Assembly: GCA_034401135.1 (NCBI GenBank)
Contig: JAWZSP010000001.1
Location: 2,294,001-2,358,000, forward strand
Direction: 5' to 3'
Length of the DNA stretch: 64,000 bases
Source of the DNA: Volutella citrinella
Taxonomy: Eukaryota; Ascomycota; Sordariomycetes; Hypocreales; Nectriaceae
Shown here: positions 43,510-56,360 of the stretch, piece by piece
Layout: each line of letters opens with the position of its first letter
Position numbering within the stretch: position 1 is the stretch's first letter
The notes under the pieces: model-generated
What the model was told of the DNA's origin: nothing
The model's database searches: none
The model's input: only the letters and a program-made list of their open reading frames with translations
Program-made: the position numbers and the translations under genes

Positions 43510-46500
43510 ATGGCTGGTCATTCTCTTTCACACATACTGGAGTCCCCTCAGCAAGGCACAAATTCCTCCATGCTCGCCTCACAGCCCTACCCTCCTCCTC
43601 CCCCACCTCTCCAACTCCTACATCAACCTCACTTTCATGGATCTTCCTCGGCTGCTGGTTCGATACCGTCCATGTCTTCGCAAATGAATTTTCACCCCAT
43701 CGCCGGCGCCATACCATTGCATCCAGCGTCGGCGTTGCGGGGGAGCGCACCGCCGGACACTGAAGACGGCCCTTACGCACCACTACACCAGCAACAGCAC
43801 CAACAGCACCAACAGCAGCAGCATCCTGCAGTGCAGCCTCCCCCTCCGCACCCATTGCCATCGTCACAGCCGAGTTCTCACCTTCAAGATGCACCTACTC
43901 TCTCTTCGTCTTCATCGGCAGGCGCCGTGGCTTCTAGCACCCGTGGCCATGGCAGCGGTTCTCTCTATGCTTGTGGCGATTGCGGCCGTCGCTATTCGCG
44001 CCCAGAGCACCTTCTCCGCCATGTGCAAACACACACCCTGGGAAGAAGATTTGCCTGTTCTGTTTGCGGCAAGTCCTTCGCCAGGGCTGATTTGAAGAAG
44101 CGACATGAGGCCAACCACGACAACGATGGCTCAAAAAAGCGACGCAGAACAACTACGTCCCCGAGTGCCGGAAGAGTGGCCCACGCCTGTAAAGCCTGCG
44201 CTTCCGCCAGGGTCAAATGTCAGGAGGATAAGCCTTGTCAGCGTTGTGTCCGGCGTGGGTTGGTCTGTGAAGCCTCCGAAGCAGGCAATGCCGCTGCCAT
44301 GTACTTGATGCGCATGTCCACCAATCCTCACTCAACAACAGCAAAGACATCCCCGGAGACTGGCGAGGACTCGTCCCCCCATACTCCATTTGTCAAGCCC
44401 GAGTCAGCTTCACCGGGAGTTCGCCAAGTAAACGAAGGCACATCCCCTCCCGGTCCTTCGACATCGGCAAACCTATTCTCCTCTCACCTCGTCACCCCTG
44501 ACTCTGGTGTTCACCAAGGTGGTGGGTACCATTGGTGGAAATTCTGCATCAATGTGCTGACGTATCATAGGAATCGGCGCAGCCGTTGCGTCTAGGGGAG
44601 ATACTCTCGCTCGTTCGTCCAATAACCCAGGTCACCTTCCCTTCACCGACTTCCTTCGAGACGTTCTGTACGAACAGAACTTTGAACCAACCACCAAGAT
44701 GGCAGAAGCCCCCGGCCTAGCTGTCTTGGATTTCTGTGCCGATGGCAACCTGGAGCTGTCGGATGTCGACTTCAATTTCCTAGATCAATGGAACATTGAT
44801 GGGTTGTCAAATGCGGCACCAGTGCAGCAACAAACGCCGGAGACGGACACCTCGGTGGACATCACCCAAATGCGCCAGAGTGTTGTCCGAGCCTGGACCG
44901 ACTCCCCTTGGCGATGGAGTCCCAAGGCAAACGACGGTGCGTTGAAGGACCAGAGTCATTTGCCCCTCCCGCATGGAGACTTTGCCAGTATGCAGGTTCA
45001 GGAAGCACAGAAGTGTATGGAAAGGGCCGTTGACCAAAGGCTTGACGCCTCCAGTCGAGACAAGATGCTGGCAATGACACTTAGGGCGTTCCAGTGCTTT
45101 TCCTCGTCAAACCGGCATGCAGCATCGTTCCCCTCCACCGATATCATGAATACTCTCGTCCACGCTTTCCTCAACTCTCATGTTTGCGAGGTGACGAGAT
45201 GGATTCACTTACCGACCTTCAATTTGAACGAGCAATGGGAAGAATGGCTTGGTGCGGCAGCAGCGGCGGGCGCCACTCTTACGCCTTTTTCTACATTGCG
45301 CAAGTTTGCTTTGTCTCTGGGCGAAGCAGTTCGTAGGTTCATCCACACAATCGAGGTTGTACACCATACTGACAAGTCCCAGGTTTGGCTCTGCCTGGTC
45401 GGGTACGTCTTGCTTGCCTGCCTTGACCAAGTTCTAGCTGACTCAATATTCGATAGTTCGATGGGAATAACACCAAGATTCAAAATCTAGGGCTCGTGCA
45501 AGCCATGGTGCTGCAGCAGGATGCTGCACTTTGGAGCGGGAACCGGCGAAAAATGGAGATCGCAGAATGTCATCTCGTAATTCCCATCACGGTAAGGATG
45601 TATTCAGACGCTAGCGTCAATGTCCTTGGTGCTGCTGCTGTTGTCTTCTAACACGGTTTAGATGATGCGATATCGCGGCAGGTTTCAGAGGTCCACGTAT
45701 TCCAACGTTCATGTAGATGCGTCTGATGAAGGCCCAAACTTGGAGGCAAAGTGGAAAGCCTGGATCGAGATGGAAAACTGGAAGCGGTAAGCCGACAAGA
45801 GGCGATCCCTAACCTTTCCAATGCTCACTAATTATCAGGTTGATTCTCCATTGCTATCTTCGAGACGGACAGTCCTCGATGACGGCGCTGACCAATCCAG
45901 CTGTATCATACTCGGAACTTACACTGCCTCTGCCAGGGCCGAAGGACTTATGGGTTGCCAAAACCGCTGCAGAATGGAAGGCGGCATTTCTAAAGAGCGG
46001 AGCAGGCTTCGCGTCGAAGAGAGCGCCGTCGATATGCGACTTATTCCGCGATGTGAATATTCTTTCAGGGAACCGAGATCGTGTTGATGCTCAGCTGGCG
46101 GTCTCCGCCTATCTGCACGGGTTCTGGTCATTGATCCTGGAGTATCGGAAGCTAGGGTTGGCTCGCCGATGGCGCTCGTACACGACGAGCGAGAACGACA
46201 CAACTGCGCAGCTGTTGCGCTTGCGACATGATGAGCTTGTTAAAGAACTAAAGGCGTTTGAGGAAATGGTGGCAGGCTGGGAAGAGGTCACTGTTCAGGA
46301 GCGATTGATCCTTAACCTTTTGCTGATGAACTTGCACGTATCGTTGGATGACTTGCAACTATTTGCTGGAAAGGAAGGCGAAGATCAAGCCCGTCGGATA
46401 TATCCCATTCTGCAACAGTGGGTCGAGAGTGGGGATTCCCGGTCGGCTATCATGTACGCTGGCCAGGTGTTGCGGTACGCCAAGATGTTCCTAACGGGCC

Positions 46501-46877
46501 ATCTCAGAGGGTTCTTCGCCGTCGCGGTGCACCATGCAGCGCTGGCGCTCTGGACATATGCTGTTATTACTCGGGCTAACCGGCGGCATCCAGCGACGCC
46601 CCAGGAGGGGCGTGTCTACCTCGACGGGCCGGATTCCATGCTGGCCAACTTTGTCGGCACTGGACAGGGCTTGCCACATATTCGTGGGCCAGCCACGCGG
46701 GATGGGATGCGAGAGGCATCGCTCGAAGACCCCCGAGCATGCATGGATATTGCCCAGGAAGTGCTGCGATGCAACTCGTTAAATGGTCCAGAGGATGGGG
46801 TGCCAATGATATCGGAGAACCTCTGCGTACTGATGCGTCAACTCGGAGATGCGGCTTGGGCAATCGGACTGGATTGA
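43510..46877 (+). CDS. Transcription factor with two C2H2 fingers and a Zn2Cys6 cluster
   Basis: Five exons: 43510-44521, 44571-45355, 45457-45591, 45662-45786 and 45839-46877; introns 44522-44570 (donor could be 3 nt earlier), 45356-45456, 45592-45661 and 45787-45838; about 1031 residues. The start has a strong GCCGCCATGG context. The N-terminus is Pro/Gln/His-rich, with a Gln/His tract at 93-105. Two C2H2 fingers (155-175 and 183-203) are followed by a KKRRR basic stretch and a Zn2Cys6 cluster at 227-253 (C-x2-C-x6-C-x5-C-x2-C-x6-C). The C-terminal part is the fungal-specific transcription factor domain, with LWSGNRRKMEIAECH and NWKRLILHCYLRDGQ as anchor stretches. It is nuclear and DNA-binding; its targets are unknown. 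No neighbouring pathway genes suggest them. Intron 45356-45456 was chosen because it restores FDGNNTKIQNLGL. Confidence 0.87.
43795..43835 (+). repeat. CAG/CAC triplet repeat coding for Gln/His
   Basis: Tandem CAACAGCAC and CAG units in the first exon of the transcription factor, encoding a Gln/His tract. Such repeats can vary in length between strains. Confidence 0.75.
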
Positions 46878-47894
46878 TGGCGCCAGTTTCCAGGGAGCAA
46901 CCAGATGTATGTAAATACCGTGGGGGAAATGGGTTGCTCAACGGGACCTGGCGGAACAACAATATACCCTCGGCAGGCTGGAGAAACTGCTGGTTTGCTT
47001 GCTTTCTAACTCAGAAGGTGCAGAGATTTGTTGCTGTGAGCTAGATGTATCCCATCATGGTCCCATGACATCAGCACACTAGTAGGGCTTCGCACCGTCT
47101 TGTCAAACCTTCATGGCATGGTCATGGTCACTCGACGACGAGGCGAGTCCATCATGTCATGACACGCGATCGCCCACGTGGGTAGGGGGAGTGGACAGAT
47201 GGGAGCCGGAGCCACGGCATCCAAGAACGTGCAGCTAAACTAGAGGCTGCTAGCCAGGGGTGGAGCTTGGGCAGATAACTCACCTGGGAGGTTCCCTGTG
47301 GCGGTTGTCCGGTGCTGCCGGCAGACAGCCTGGACCGCAAGAGACCTGTGAGTCTTGTAGGGCGCATGGGGCTGCTGCACTTTTGTCCTCTGGCCGCCGT
47401 AGTAGGTACCTGCCGGGGTAGCCACTGGGCTGCCGCCTTCCCTGTCTCACCTTCCTCCATCCCAAGGCCACCACCCACCCTAATAAGTGACACGAATTAT
47501 TGTACGCGACCAACGTCAGCCAACTCTCATTGCTTCTTTTGCCGCTCTCACTCATTCCCTTCGTTCCCGAACCTCTTGTCCTGGCCCGTCTCACTCGCTT
47601 GACTTTGCTCTGTCACACTAGTAGTAGGTGTGCTGCTAGAGCCCTTCGGAAACGTGCGAGCTGCAAGTCAAGCATCCCGTGGGTACATTACGGAGAGTGA
47701 CGTCGTGGCACCTCGACTTGTGCAAGACACATATGCCTAGATGCTACAACTGGGCTCACGAGCTTACCCAAACGTCGAATCTTACACGCACTCTTCACTC
47801 CTGGCTACCCTAGTCGCCTGCTAAGCAAACATCCAGCTTGGTCCGTTGCAGCGACGCCCATCCACCATCTTCCATCTGCCACCCACATTGCAGC
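46878..47894. other. Intergenic, promoter of the hydrolase
   Basis: 3' flank of the transcription factor and promoter/leader of the alpha/beta hydrolase. Short frames only. Pyrimidine-rich sequence (47510-47620) suits a fungal leader. Confidence 0.45.
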
Positions 47895-49313
47895 ATGGCC
47901 ATGTCCTTCTTCGCAACGCCTTCCTCCGTGCCCAGCCCGGTGCTCGTGGCCACCACCACAGCCGTGGCCACTGTCGCCGTCATCGCAATCGCCCGCGCTG
48001 CACTTTGGCCTGCTAGGCCCCGGGTGCTGCTTAATCCGCTCAAGACAGGACGCGTATCTGGTGATAGCGCTGCTGCCTCAACTTCATCCGTATCGGCCAA
48101 CGCCACAGCCAAAGGCAAGAAGAAGCCCGACAGCGGACTCGTCTACTATCCGGACGTCCTTCCTGGTGGCCGAGATGTCGAGACGCCTGTAAGTGGGTCC
48201 CGCAACCTCCGGGGCAGTGCCCGGTTGCTTGTAGCTGCATGCCATTTCATGCATCCCAAGTAGTTATGATATGGCGGCTGATCGATATGTCTTCCTGCAG
48301 TACGGTTGTATTCGCGTCTATGAGTATGGCCCGGAGGATGGCGACAAGGTTCTCTTCGTCCATGGTATCAGCACGCCCTGCGTGACCCTGATGCCCATTG
48401 CCAACGCGCTTGTTGAGCGTGGCTATCGTGTAATGCTCTTTGTGAGTTTCTCCCTGGATCCGCCTCTATTCCTCACCCGAGGCAATGTGCCAATGCCTGC
48501 GATATCTAGGATCTCTTTGGCCGCGGCTTCACTGACGGTGTCGCCGATCTCCCCCACGACGCCCGCCTCTACGTCACCCAAATGCTCCTGGTCCTTGCAT
48601 CCAGCCCTCTCTCTTGGACCGGCGCGGGTAAACTAAATGTCGTTGGCTACTCACTCGGCGGTGGCATCGCCATTCACTTTGCCAACACGTTCCCTGACCT
48701 GGTCAAGAGCCTCGTGCTGCTCGCTCCTGCTGGTCTCATCCGTGCTGAGTCCTTTGGCCGCATATCCCGTTTCATCTTCACCTCTGGGCTCGTCCCCGAG
48801 CGCCTGCTTGCCGTCGCCACCCGCCACCGTTTGCAGCAGCCTATCGCTGCTTCTCGTAACCCTCGCACACCTCCCACCATAGAGGGCGCCGCCGAAGCCA
48901 TTGCCGACGCCACTGTTGGTGTCTCCGTCGCCAAAGCCGAGATCTCCGGTCCGGGATCAGGCGAGTCTATCACGCCCCTTGAGCAGGGAGTCATGGAATA
49001 CGTCCGGTGGATGGTCTTGCACCACCACGGATTCGTGCCCGCTTTCATGTCCAGCATCCGCCATGCCCCTCTGACAGACCAGCATCCCTTCTGGGCTAAG
49101 CTCGCCAGCCGTAGCCCAGGAACCACAGCGGTTCTGCTCGGCGAGACGGATGAGATTATTGATCACGAAGAGTACTACCGCGATGGTCTGCCTCTGCTTG
49201 GAGGAGAAGGCAATGTGCATTGGCGAGTGCTGCATGGGGGTCACGACTTTGTCATGACGCACACGGGAGAGATCATGCGTGAGATTGACGAGTTGTGGGG
49301 AATCAAACAGTGA
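47895..49313 (+). CDS. Alpha/beta hydrolase with N-terminal membrane anchor
   Basis: Three exons: 47895-48188, 48301-48441 and 48510-49313; introns 48189-48300 (GTAAGT...CTGCAG) and 48442-48509; 412 residues. A hydrophobic stretch at about 17-38 (VLVATTTAVATVAVIAIARA) looks like a membrane anchor. The fold is supported by VLFVHGIS (oxyanion His119-Gly120), the DLFGRGFTDG strand-loop, and the nucleophile elbow GYSLGGG with Ser193. GETDEIIDHEEYY is the region expected to hold the acid, and HGGHDFVMTH the catalytic His. Family members act as esterases, lipases or peptidases; the substrate is not evident. The second intron was set so that exon 3 begins with DLFGRG, the conserved motif. Confidence 0.88.
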
Positions 49314-49563
49314 AGTGACCAGTTTCCTGAAATAGACCCCAGGTCAGCTAAAGAGGAAGGCCTGTCATGCTACGATTACAAGCAGAGGGGGCGGTTGGGC
49401 GTTCGAAATCTAGAGTTGATATTACATCTACAGTATATGACATGGCTGGCTGGAGATTTCTTTTAGTACAATACAACGAACCAAGTCCCTCTTGCTCTTG
49501 GGCCGTTGCGGTTGAAATAGCATAATCCAAATACGCCGATGAAGTGCTCTCTCTTTCTCTCTC

Positions 49564-52500
49564 TCATCGATCCAAGGCCTGGCTTTGGCACTAGTCACAT
49601 GTTAGCATATGGCCTAGGATTGAGAAGTCGGCATCTCAGCTCAGCATGCTTACCATATTCCAATAAACACCCTTCTTCTTCAGCAACTCGACATGGCTGC
49701 CCTTCTCCAGCAATTGCCCTTCACCGAGCACGAAGATGACATCGGCGTTCTGCACCGTAGCCAACCTGTGCGCCACAACCACCATGGTCCTCCCCTTGCT
49801 GGCCCGTTCAAAGGCAGCCTGGACGAGCTTCTCGCTCTCCGAATCCAGAGAGCTAGTAGCCTCGTCTAACAGGAGGACCCTGGGGTTTCGGATGAGGGCA
49901 CGCGCGATGGCGACCCGCTGCTTCTGGCCGCCAGAGAGCGACACGCCGCGCGAGCCGATGTTTGTGTTGTAGCCTTCGGGGAGGGAGACAATGAAGTCGT
50001 GAATCGAGGCATCGCGACAGGCCTCGTGAAGCTGCTCCTCTGTCACTGATGATGGGTCAACTCCCAATAGGATGTTCTCTCGGAGAGTACCTGTGGCAGT
50101 GTTAGCCCAGATGACCTCCCAAAACTGCAAAAGGAAGAGGCGGATAGATGTACCCTGGAACAGAGTGGCCTCTTGTGCGACCAAGGAAAAGTAACTTCGG
50201 TAATCAAACACATTAATATCGGCGGCATCCTTTCCGTTGCACAAAATACGCCCCGAATCAACGTCGTAAAACCTGTGCCAACTAGTTAGCCACACACACA
50301 CCCTCCAGGCTCCAAGGTACACCTCTCACCTCTCTAGCAATGATATGATTGAAGTCTTGCCACAGCCAGATGCACCGACCAGAGCAGCGTACTGCCCCTT
50401 CTCAACGGTGAGGTTCAGCCCCTTGAAGACGGGCGTGCTCCGGCTGGGGTACTTGAAGTGAATATTTTGCAGCTCGAGCTTGATTCCGCCCTCGACGTCA
50501 GGAATAGCCTCGGCGTTGTTCTCCTTGGGGCGAAGCTGCGACTCCCGCATGTTGAGGATTCGGTTCGCAGCGGCCGTGACCTGCGCCGCGTTGGGGCCAA
50601 AGCCCAAGGCCTGGCCCGCAGCCTCACTACCGTTCGTGATTGCCATGAAGCACACGAAGAAGGCAATGTGCGAAATCTTGCCGTCGGCTAGGAGCTGGGC
50701 ACCATACCAAAAGTTGAGCGCCTGGCAGGCAAGGGCAGCGCTGTCGGCGAAGCCAAAGATGAGGCTGACCCATCTTGCCTTCTTGTAGGCCGATGTGACA
50801 TGCCCTTGCAGCAGCTGCTCGTATCGATCGCAGATGGAGTGTTCCATGGTGAGGGCCGCCACAGTTCTGAATGCGCCAATTGACTCGGACGCGAAATTGG
50901 AACTCTCCGAGAACACATCGTTGTTCATCTTCTCAAAGTCGATTTCGTATCTGAACCGCCAGTACGTGGCACCAAGCAGGATCGGCAACACAACACAGCA
51001 CGCGACGAGGGCGAGCCTCCATGTGTAGGCAAAAGCGATGGCGATGCAGCCAGCGACGTTGAAGATAGCAATGAAGACGCTCGCCATGTTCATGCCCATC
51101 AGCTCCTCGAGCTGCTTTGGGTCGGCGCCGAGGCGCGACGTCATGGTGCCGTGCGAGTTTTCCTCCTTGTCAAAGAAGGAAGTCTTCTGGTACATGACCG
51201 AGTTGAAGTACTGCTGTTGATACTTGGCACGGATGATGGTCGACATTTGGGTAGAGATGAAGATGACGGCAAAGTAGGAGACGCCAATAGCGACGGCCAG
51301 GACCACCCACATGAGTGACCAAAAGTTGCCGTCTTTCTGGATTTGCTTGATGTCCCCGGAGTTGAAGGAGGTGATGACCTTGGCGAACAGCCAGGCTTGG
51401 ATAGGCATGCAGGCACCAACACACATGGCCGCGAAGATGGTCAGGCCAAACAGGGGCCAGACGTTCTTGGACTCGTAGAAGAAACGGCCGAAGCTGGCAA
51501 AGATTCCGCGCCTGGTTTGGCTCTCCTTCACCTCTGGGCCGGCGCCGAGTGACTCGGCCTTGCTCTTGGTTCGCGCAATGTCAAAGGCTTCGTCAGCGGG
51601 CTCGTCGTCGGTCTCGTCTGTCGGCTCGCCGAGGGACAGGGACTGGGCATGGACCAGACCAGCGTAGACGCCATTGCTAGAGATGAGGCTGTCATGGGTG
51701 CCCATCTCGGCGACCTGGCCCTTCTTCAGGACAATGATCCGATCAGCCTTCTTAATGGTTGCAAGTCGGTGGGCGATGGTGATGGTTGTGCGGTTCTTGG
51801 CGGCCCTGTCCAGGGCAGCTTGGACAATCTTCTCTCCGCGGACATCGATCGCACTGGTGGCCTCGTCGAGAATCAAAATATTGGGCTTTCGGACGATTGA
51901 TCTCGCAATGGCGATACGCTGGCGCTGACCACCGGAGAGTCGAGCACCGCTATCGCCCACCTTGGTGTCGTATCCCTACCACGCATTAGCCCCCAATATC
52001 AAGAAACAGTTGGCCAGGCAAGCACCTACCTGGGGCAGCTTGTCAATGAATTCATCTGCAAACGCTTCCTTGCATGCCTCTTTGACGAGTTCTCGCTTCT
52101 TTTCTTCGGACTCGTCTTGCCACTGACTGCCAATCAAACCGTGGGCGACATTCTTGAAAATGGTGTCGTTGAACAGGAACGGTTCCTGCTGAACGAGGCC
52201 AATTTGGGCCCTCCACCACTGCAAATCAATTTCTTCGAGTGCCTGTCCCGAGCTCCGGACTGTGCCTCGAATCTCGATGGGCGGGCCGGTATCCTCAGGT
52301 TCAGAACTGTTTTGCTCGTCCCCTTCATCTCCCTGGTCGTCCTTCTTCTTCGATTTTTTGTCGTCCTTTTTCTTCTCAATTGCTTTTTCGAGAACGTACT
52401 GCTCATGGAGTGAATACCACCTCTGAATCAATCCCACAATGGTACTCTTCCCAGAGCCCGAAGGCCCAACAATGGCGTTGATCTTGCCTGCCTCAATCTT

Positions 52501-54201
52501 GAGGTTAAGGTTGTCCAAGACCTTGACATGGGGCCGGCTTGGGTAGGCAAATGTGACGTCCTCAAACAAAATGTCGTCTGTCGAAGTGACTTCGGGCGCC
52601 TTCAGATGGCCTTTGTTGGGCTGTGGGGCGTCAATCACGATGAAGAACTCACAGGCAGCTACGGTGGCTTTTCCAACAGCTATCAGGGGGGTGGAGGTCC
52701 GCTCTAGAGAAATGACAATCATCATGACAGATAGCATGACACTGACAGGTCAGCACAAGGACACCAACAGTGGCCTGCGCGTTGACTCACATGAGAATTT
52801 CTCCAATGTTGCTAACCCGACCCTCGGCAAAGGACTTGATGCCATACCAGAAGGCCAGTCCAAAGCTAGCGTAGATTCCAAAAAATATCAAGGCCAGCTG
52901 CAGGCCAACCAGGGGAGAGAGTTGCTGGCCAAATTTCTTTGTTTCGGCAACAAATCCCGAGTACTTATTAGCGATTCGAGATTCGGCGCCACAGGCAGCC
53001 ACCATTTTGACACTGGCGAGTGCCTCACTTGAGACGGCATTGGCCAATCCCTCGGACTGTTTTATCGTCAGCAACCGCCTGGTTGTATACAGGGGAATTG
53101 GACTAATTCACTCTTGTAACACGGCCATTCACTTTCAGAATGAATGGCAAGCAGACCGACAGCACAACGAGAAGGAAGATGATAACAGAGGACGTAACGA
53201 GAGTAAGGGCCCAGTTCCATGTAAACGCTACCACAAGGGCGGCTACGATGGTGGCCGAGAACTCGACGAAAACTCCAAGCTTCTCGGAGATGCCGAGCTG
53301 CAGGACATTGGCAGTCGATGTAATGGTCCCAGTTGAGTAGCCTGGTGGCATGGAATCGAGCACATGAATGCTTTGCCCGAACAAACGCTTCAGGTAGTGG
53401 AGTCGAATAGCCGAGGACAACCTAATACCAATCATACGGAACACAAACTAAGACAAGGTTAGCCATGCTAGAGCGGAACATCAAACAGAGGATAGGCCAA
53501 CTTTGTTGATGTAGTTGAGGACAAATCGGCCGATGAACAGAAGGAACATGTACAAGCTGTGGCAGAGATGTCAACGGGCATTCCCACGATAGAAGAGCGT
53601 TTGCGGGAGTGTTTGAGCATACGCTAGTTTGTTGACCTCCTTCTTGAAGTCATCCGCGGCCTGCTTTCGTTGCTCGGGAGTGGTGTTGGCGCTGGGGAGT
53701 GCGATCGCATTGAACGAGTCAACAGACTGGCCTGTAGTTTCCTATTAGTCGCCCCGGGTCCAAGGCAGTCAGTGCACTCATCGAGGCTTACCAAAGACGA
53801 CATTCATCAAGGGCAGTGTCTGCAGGGGCGTGTCAGTTTCACCTCATCCACGCACTTGGTCGCGACTTGGACACTTACAATTCCGGCGCCGATGCAAGCA
53901 AGTATGCCGACAACATAGGCGACAAAATCCCATTTGGTCGCATAACCAAAGACTCGCTGCGCAACGGCGGTGTTAGTGCCCAGCTCATGAATACTAGGTG
54001 GTCAAGGGGTAAAGGGGTCTGTGACCGGGAGCGTGTTACCAGGTAGTCATTGATGGTTGCTGTTCTCTCTGGGCGAGCCTTTGCCTGTTTCCCTGCTTCC
54101 TCGGCTCCGGCATCCTCCTTCTTGGTGTCCAGGTCAGGCGCCACATGCGACACAGGCGCCGCGACGGGCTTCTCGCCAATGGCGTCGTCCGTGGTGCTCA
54201 T
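49564..54201 (-). CDS. Full-size ABCB multidrug transporter (Mdr1/Pmd1-like)
   Basis: Twelve exons on the minus strand: 54040-54201, 53879-53956, 53792-53819, 53623-53731, 53502-53556, 53112-53447, 52791-53056, 52030-52741, 50330-51975, 50154-50272, 49654-50090 and 49564-49590; total 1324 residues. The order is TMD-NBD-TMD-NBD. NBD1: Walker [10 protein letters not shown] (437-445), Q-loop VQQEPF, signature LSGGQRQR (595-602), Walker [12 protein letters not shown]2: Walker [10 protein letters not shown] (about 1116), signature LSGGQKQR (about 1222), Walker B VLLLDEAT and H-loop AHRLAT. Exons 3 (28 nt) and 12 (27 nt, ending CQSQALDR) are tiny. The N-terminal 50 residues are acidic and hydrophilic. 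A Lys/Asp/Glu-rich insertion of about 45 residues follows Walker A in NBD1. Family role: ATP-driven export of hydrophobic compounds at the plasma membrane. The exported compounds here are unknown. Confidence 0.92.
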
Positions 54202-56360
54202 CTCGACTGTTCAGGCCTAGAAAATGCCTTCAGGGCCGTTGGCGTGAGCAAGAGGCCGATATATGATGCGGCAGAGGCAGCACCAAGGGGAAAGGGAATG
54301 CACATGCAAGATGGATGTTTAACCGGACATGGGATCGCGAACAGGAAGGGGCAGGCGTCGTACAAGTAGACGACACCTCCAGGTCGAGATGAGGTGGGTC
54401 CGCTGACAGCGCCCAGGCTCTAAAAGCACCTCAGTCCGCAGGCCGTGGAATACGCGGGATACGGAGTGGAGGCACCGGAGAGACACTTGTGGTGGGTCGT
54501 CTACACTGGTGATTGCCAAATGCGGTGCAGCAATTCGCTAAGAAGCCAATTCAATAATGATCAGTGGCAATGCCTGATGAGGAAGAGGGTGGCAGGGGCA
54601 GATGGGTGGGAGGGGGGTGGGAGGGATGCCAGCCAGGGGCGTAGCTGAATATTTCTCTGTTGAAGTCCAGGTCACTCGGACGATGGTGTCTGAAGCGTCC
54701 CGAAAATTCGGATTGCGCCCTCGACGGGAGACAGCGTGTCATAGTGTAAATGCGGAATGAGAGCCTAATTACAGCACCTAAGGTTGGTGCATGAGACCCT
54801 GGCGCAAATCTGACGGCCCCGTTTAGTTGACCACTCGAATGCGATCGGAAAGGAAATTTTGAGGGGAAAGTGCCCCTAGCAGCCAATCGCCCCACTGCTT
54901 ATTCTGTTCGCCGTTGCCTGAGATTATCGGGTTCGGGTTGGTCCCAGACCCCGAGACCCAACCATGGCACCCGCTGTACGGTTAGGCGATGACGCTCGTC
55001 AAGTTTCAACCATCATCGCAACCAGTAGACGCCCAGGCAGAAGCGCAATGTGGCACCTAGTTGGTTTATTCCCACAATCACCCGCACCGTTACTGCTAGT
55101 ACTACTACTATTCCACTATTAGCAGTATGTATGCATGGTTGCCTTGTGCGGGCCCCAGGCAACTGAACTTCAGAGCGGGTTTCTGTAAACGAGGGATTGG
55201 CCTGTTCGCCATTCGGTCAAGGGTTAAAGCCACCTTGTCATTCAATCCTGGCAGCATCCAGACATGTGCGGAGGGAACAGCAGCCCGAGGACGCGTATGC
55301 CTCATGAGATGTTTCATTGTAGCTGCAGTTAGGAATACTCGTCAAGGAATGTCTTGCGTGCATCTAGCCACCTAGCAAGGTCCAAGAACAACACCGGGTG
55401 GATCTCCGCCGGGCGGATCTCCGCTGATTACGAAAATGTAACGCTTCTAGTCGGATACCAACAGGGCTGCGGAACTCCGCCTGCTGGGGAGAGAGTTAGG
55501 AATGCACCCAGTTTTGGCCAGTTGTGATGAAGTCATGGGGTGTCTGCGGAGTTGTATGCAGGCGGAGCAGTCATATGCCTGCTTTCAGACCACGCGCCTC
55601 CGCATCCAAGATTTCTCGCAAGCATCACTGCCGTGGAACGTAAGCTTCATCGACACGTCGGTTGAGCGGCGTGACTGTCGATTGAAACTGTTGGCCAGAC
55701 GCTAGTTTCCCCTTCTTCGCTTTGGCCAAATTGTGTCCATCCGGTGTCAATAGATACGAAATACGATTAGGAATCCTGGCAGCCGATGTGGCAGAGGCAC
55801 TAGTAGTAGTATCGCCCCATTGCGCGAGTCACCCAGTTCCTCATCATCAGATCTATGCACCGTCAAGAGGCGACATTGACGCGGAAACACGAGACAGCGC
55901 CCGCCACAGCAAGCCCATTTTGCCCAAGGCCACGCGCCAGCATACCTCTTTCCCGGGCCCGGGGCAGACCCCGCGAGATGGATCGGCACGGCCGAGGGGT
56001 TGTTGCGGCCCCACTAGCTCCCGTCCGAACCCCGATCCAACCTGACGGGCAGGAAACCGACTATCATCCTGGGTAGGGCCCCGTTGCGCCGTGGCCTGAC
56101 GCTGGGCAAGCCACCTACAGCGGGCGGACTCCACTCCCAAGGCCCAGACACAGCCGCGCAGCGCACCTGAGGCAGCCATGGGTAACAACCACATCCAACC
56201 TAATAATCCAGGTAGGGGCCGGAGCCTAAAAGTAGGTACTCAACTTTTTACCCCCATTGCGAGGTCAACAACAATTGGCTTCTGACTCACACGTCCGCAC
56301 ATTGGGCATGCATGTGGGTTCCAATTGAGGGACTCGCACGCCCACTGAGCCCACAGCCCG
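54202..56360. other. Intergenic, about 2.2 kb
   Basis: Divergent upstream region of the ABC transporter (left) and histidyl-tRNA synthetase (right). Overlapping chance frames are present, none convincing. CTAGTA and CTACTA triplets cluster near 55095-55125 (short imperfect repeat). No gene is recognised. Confidence 0.45.
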
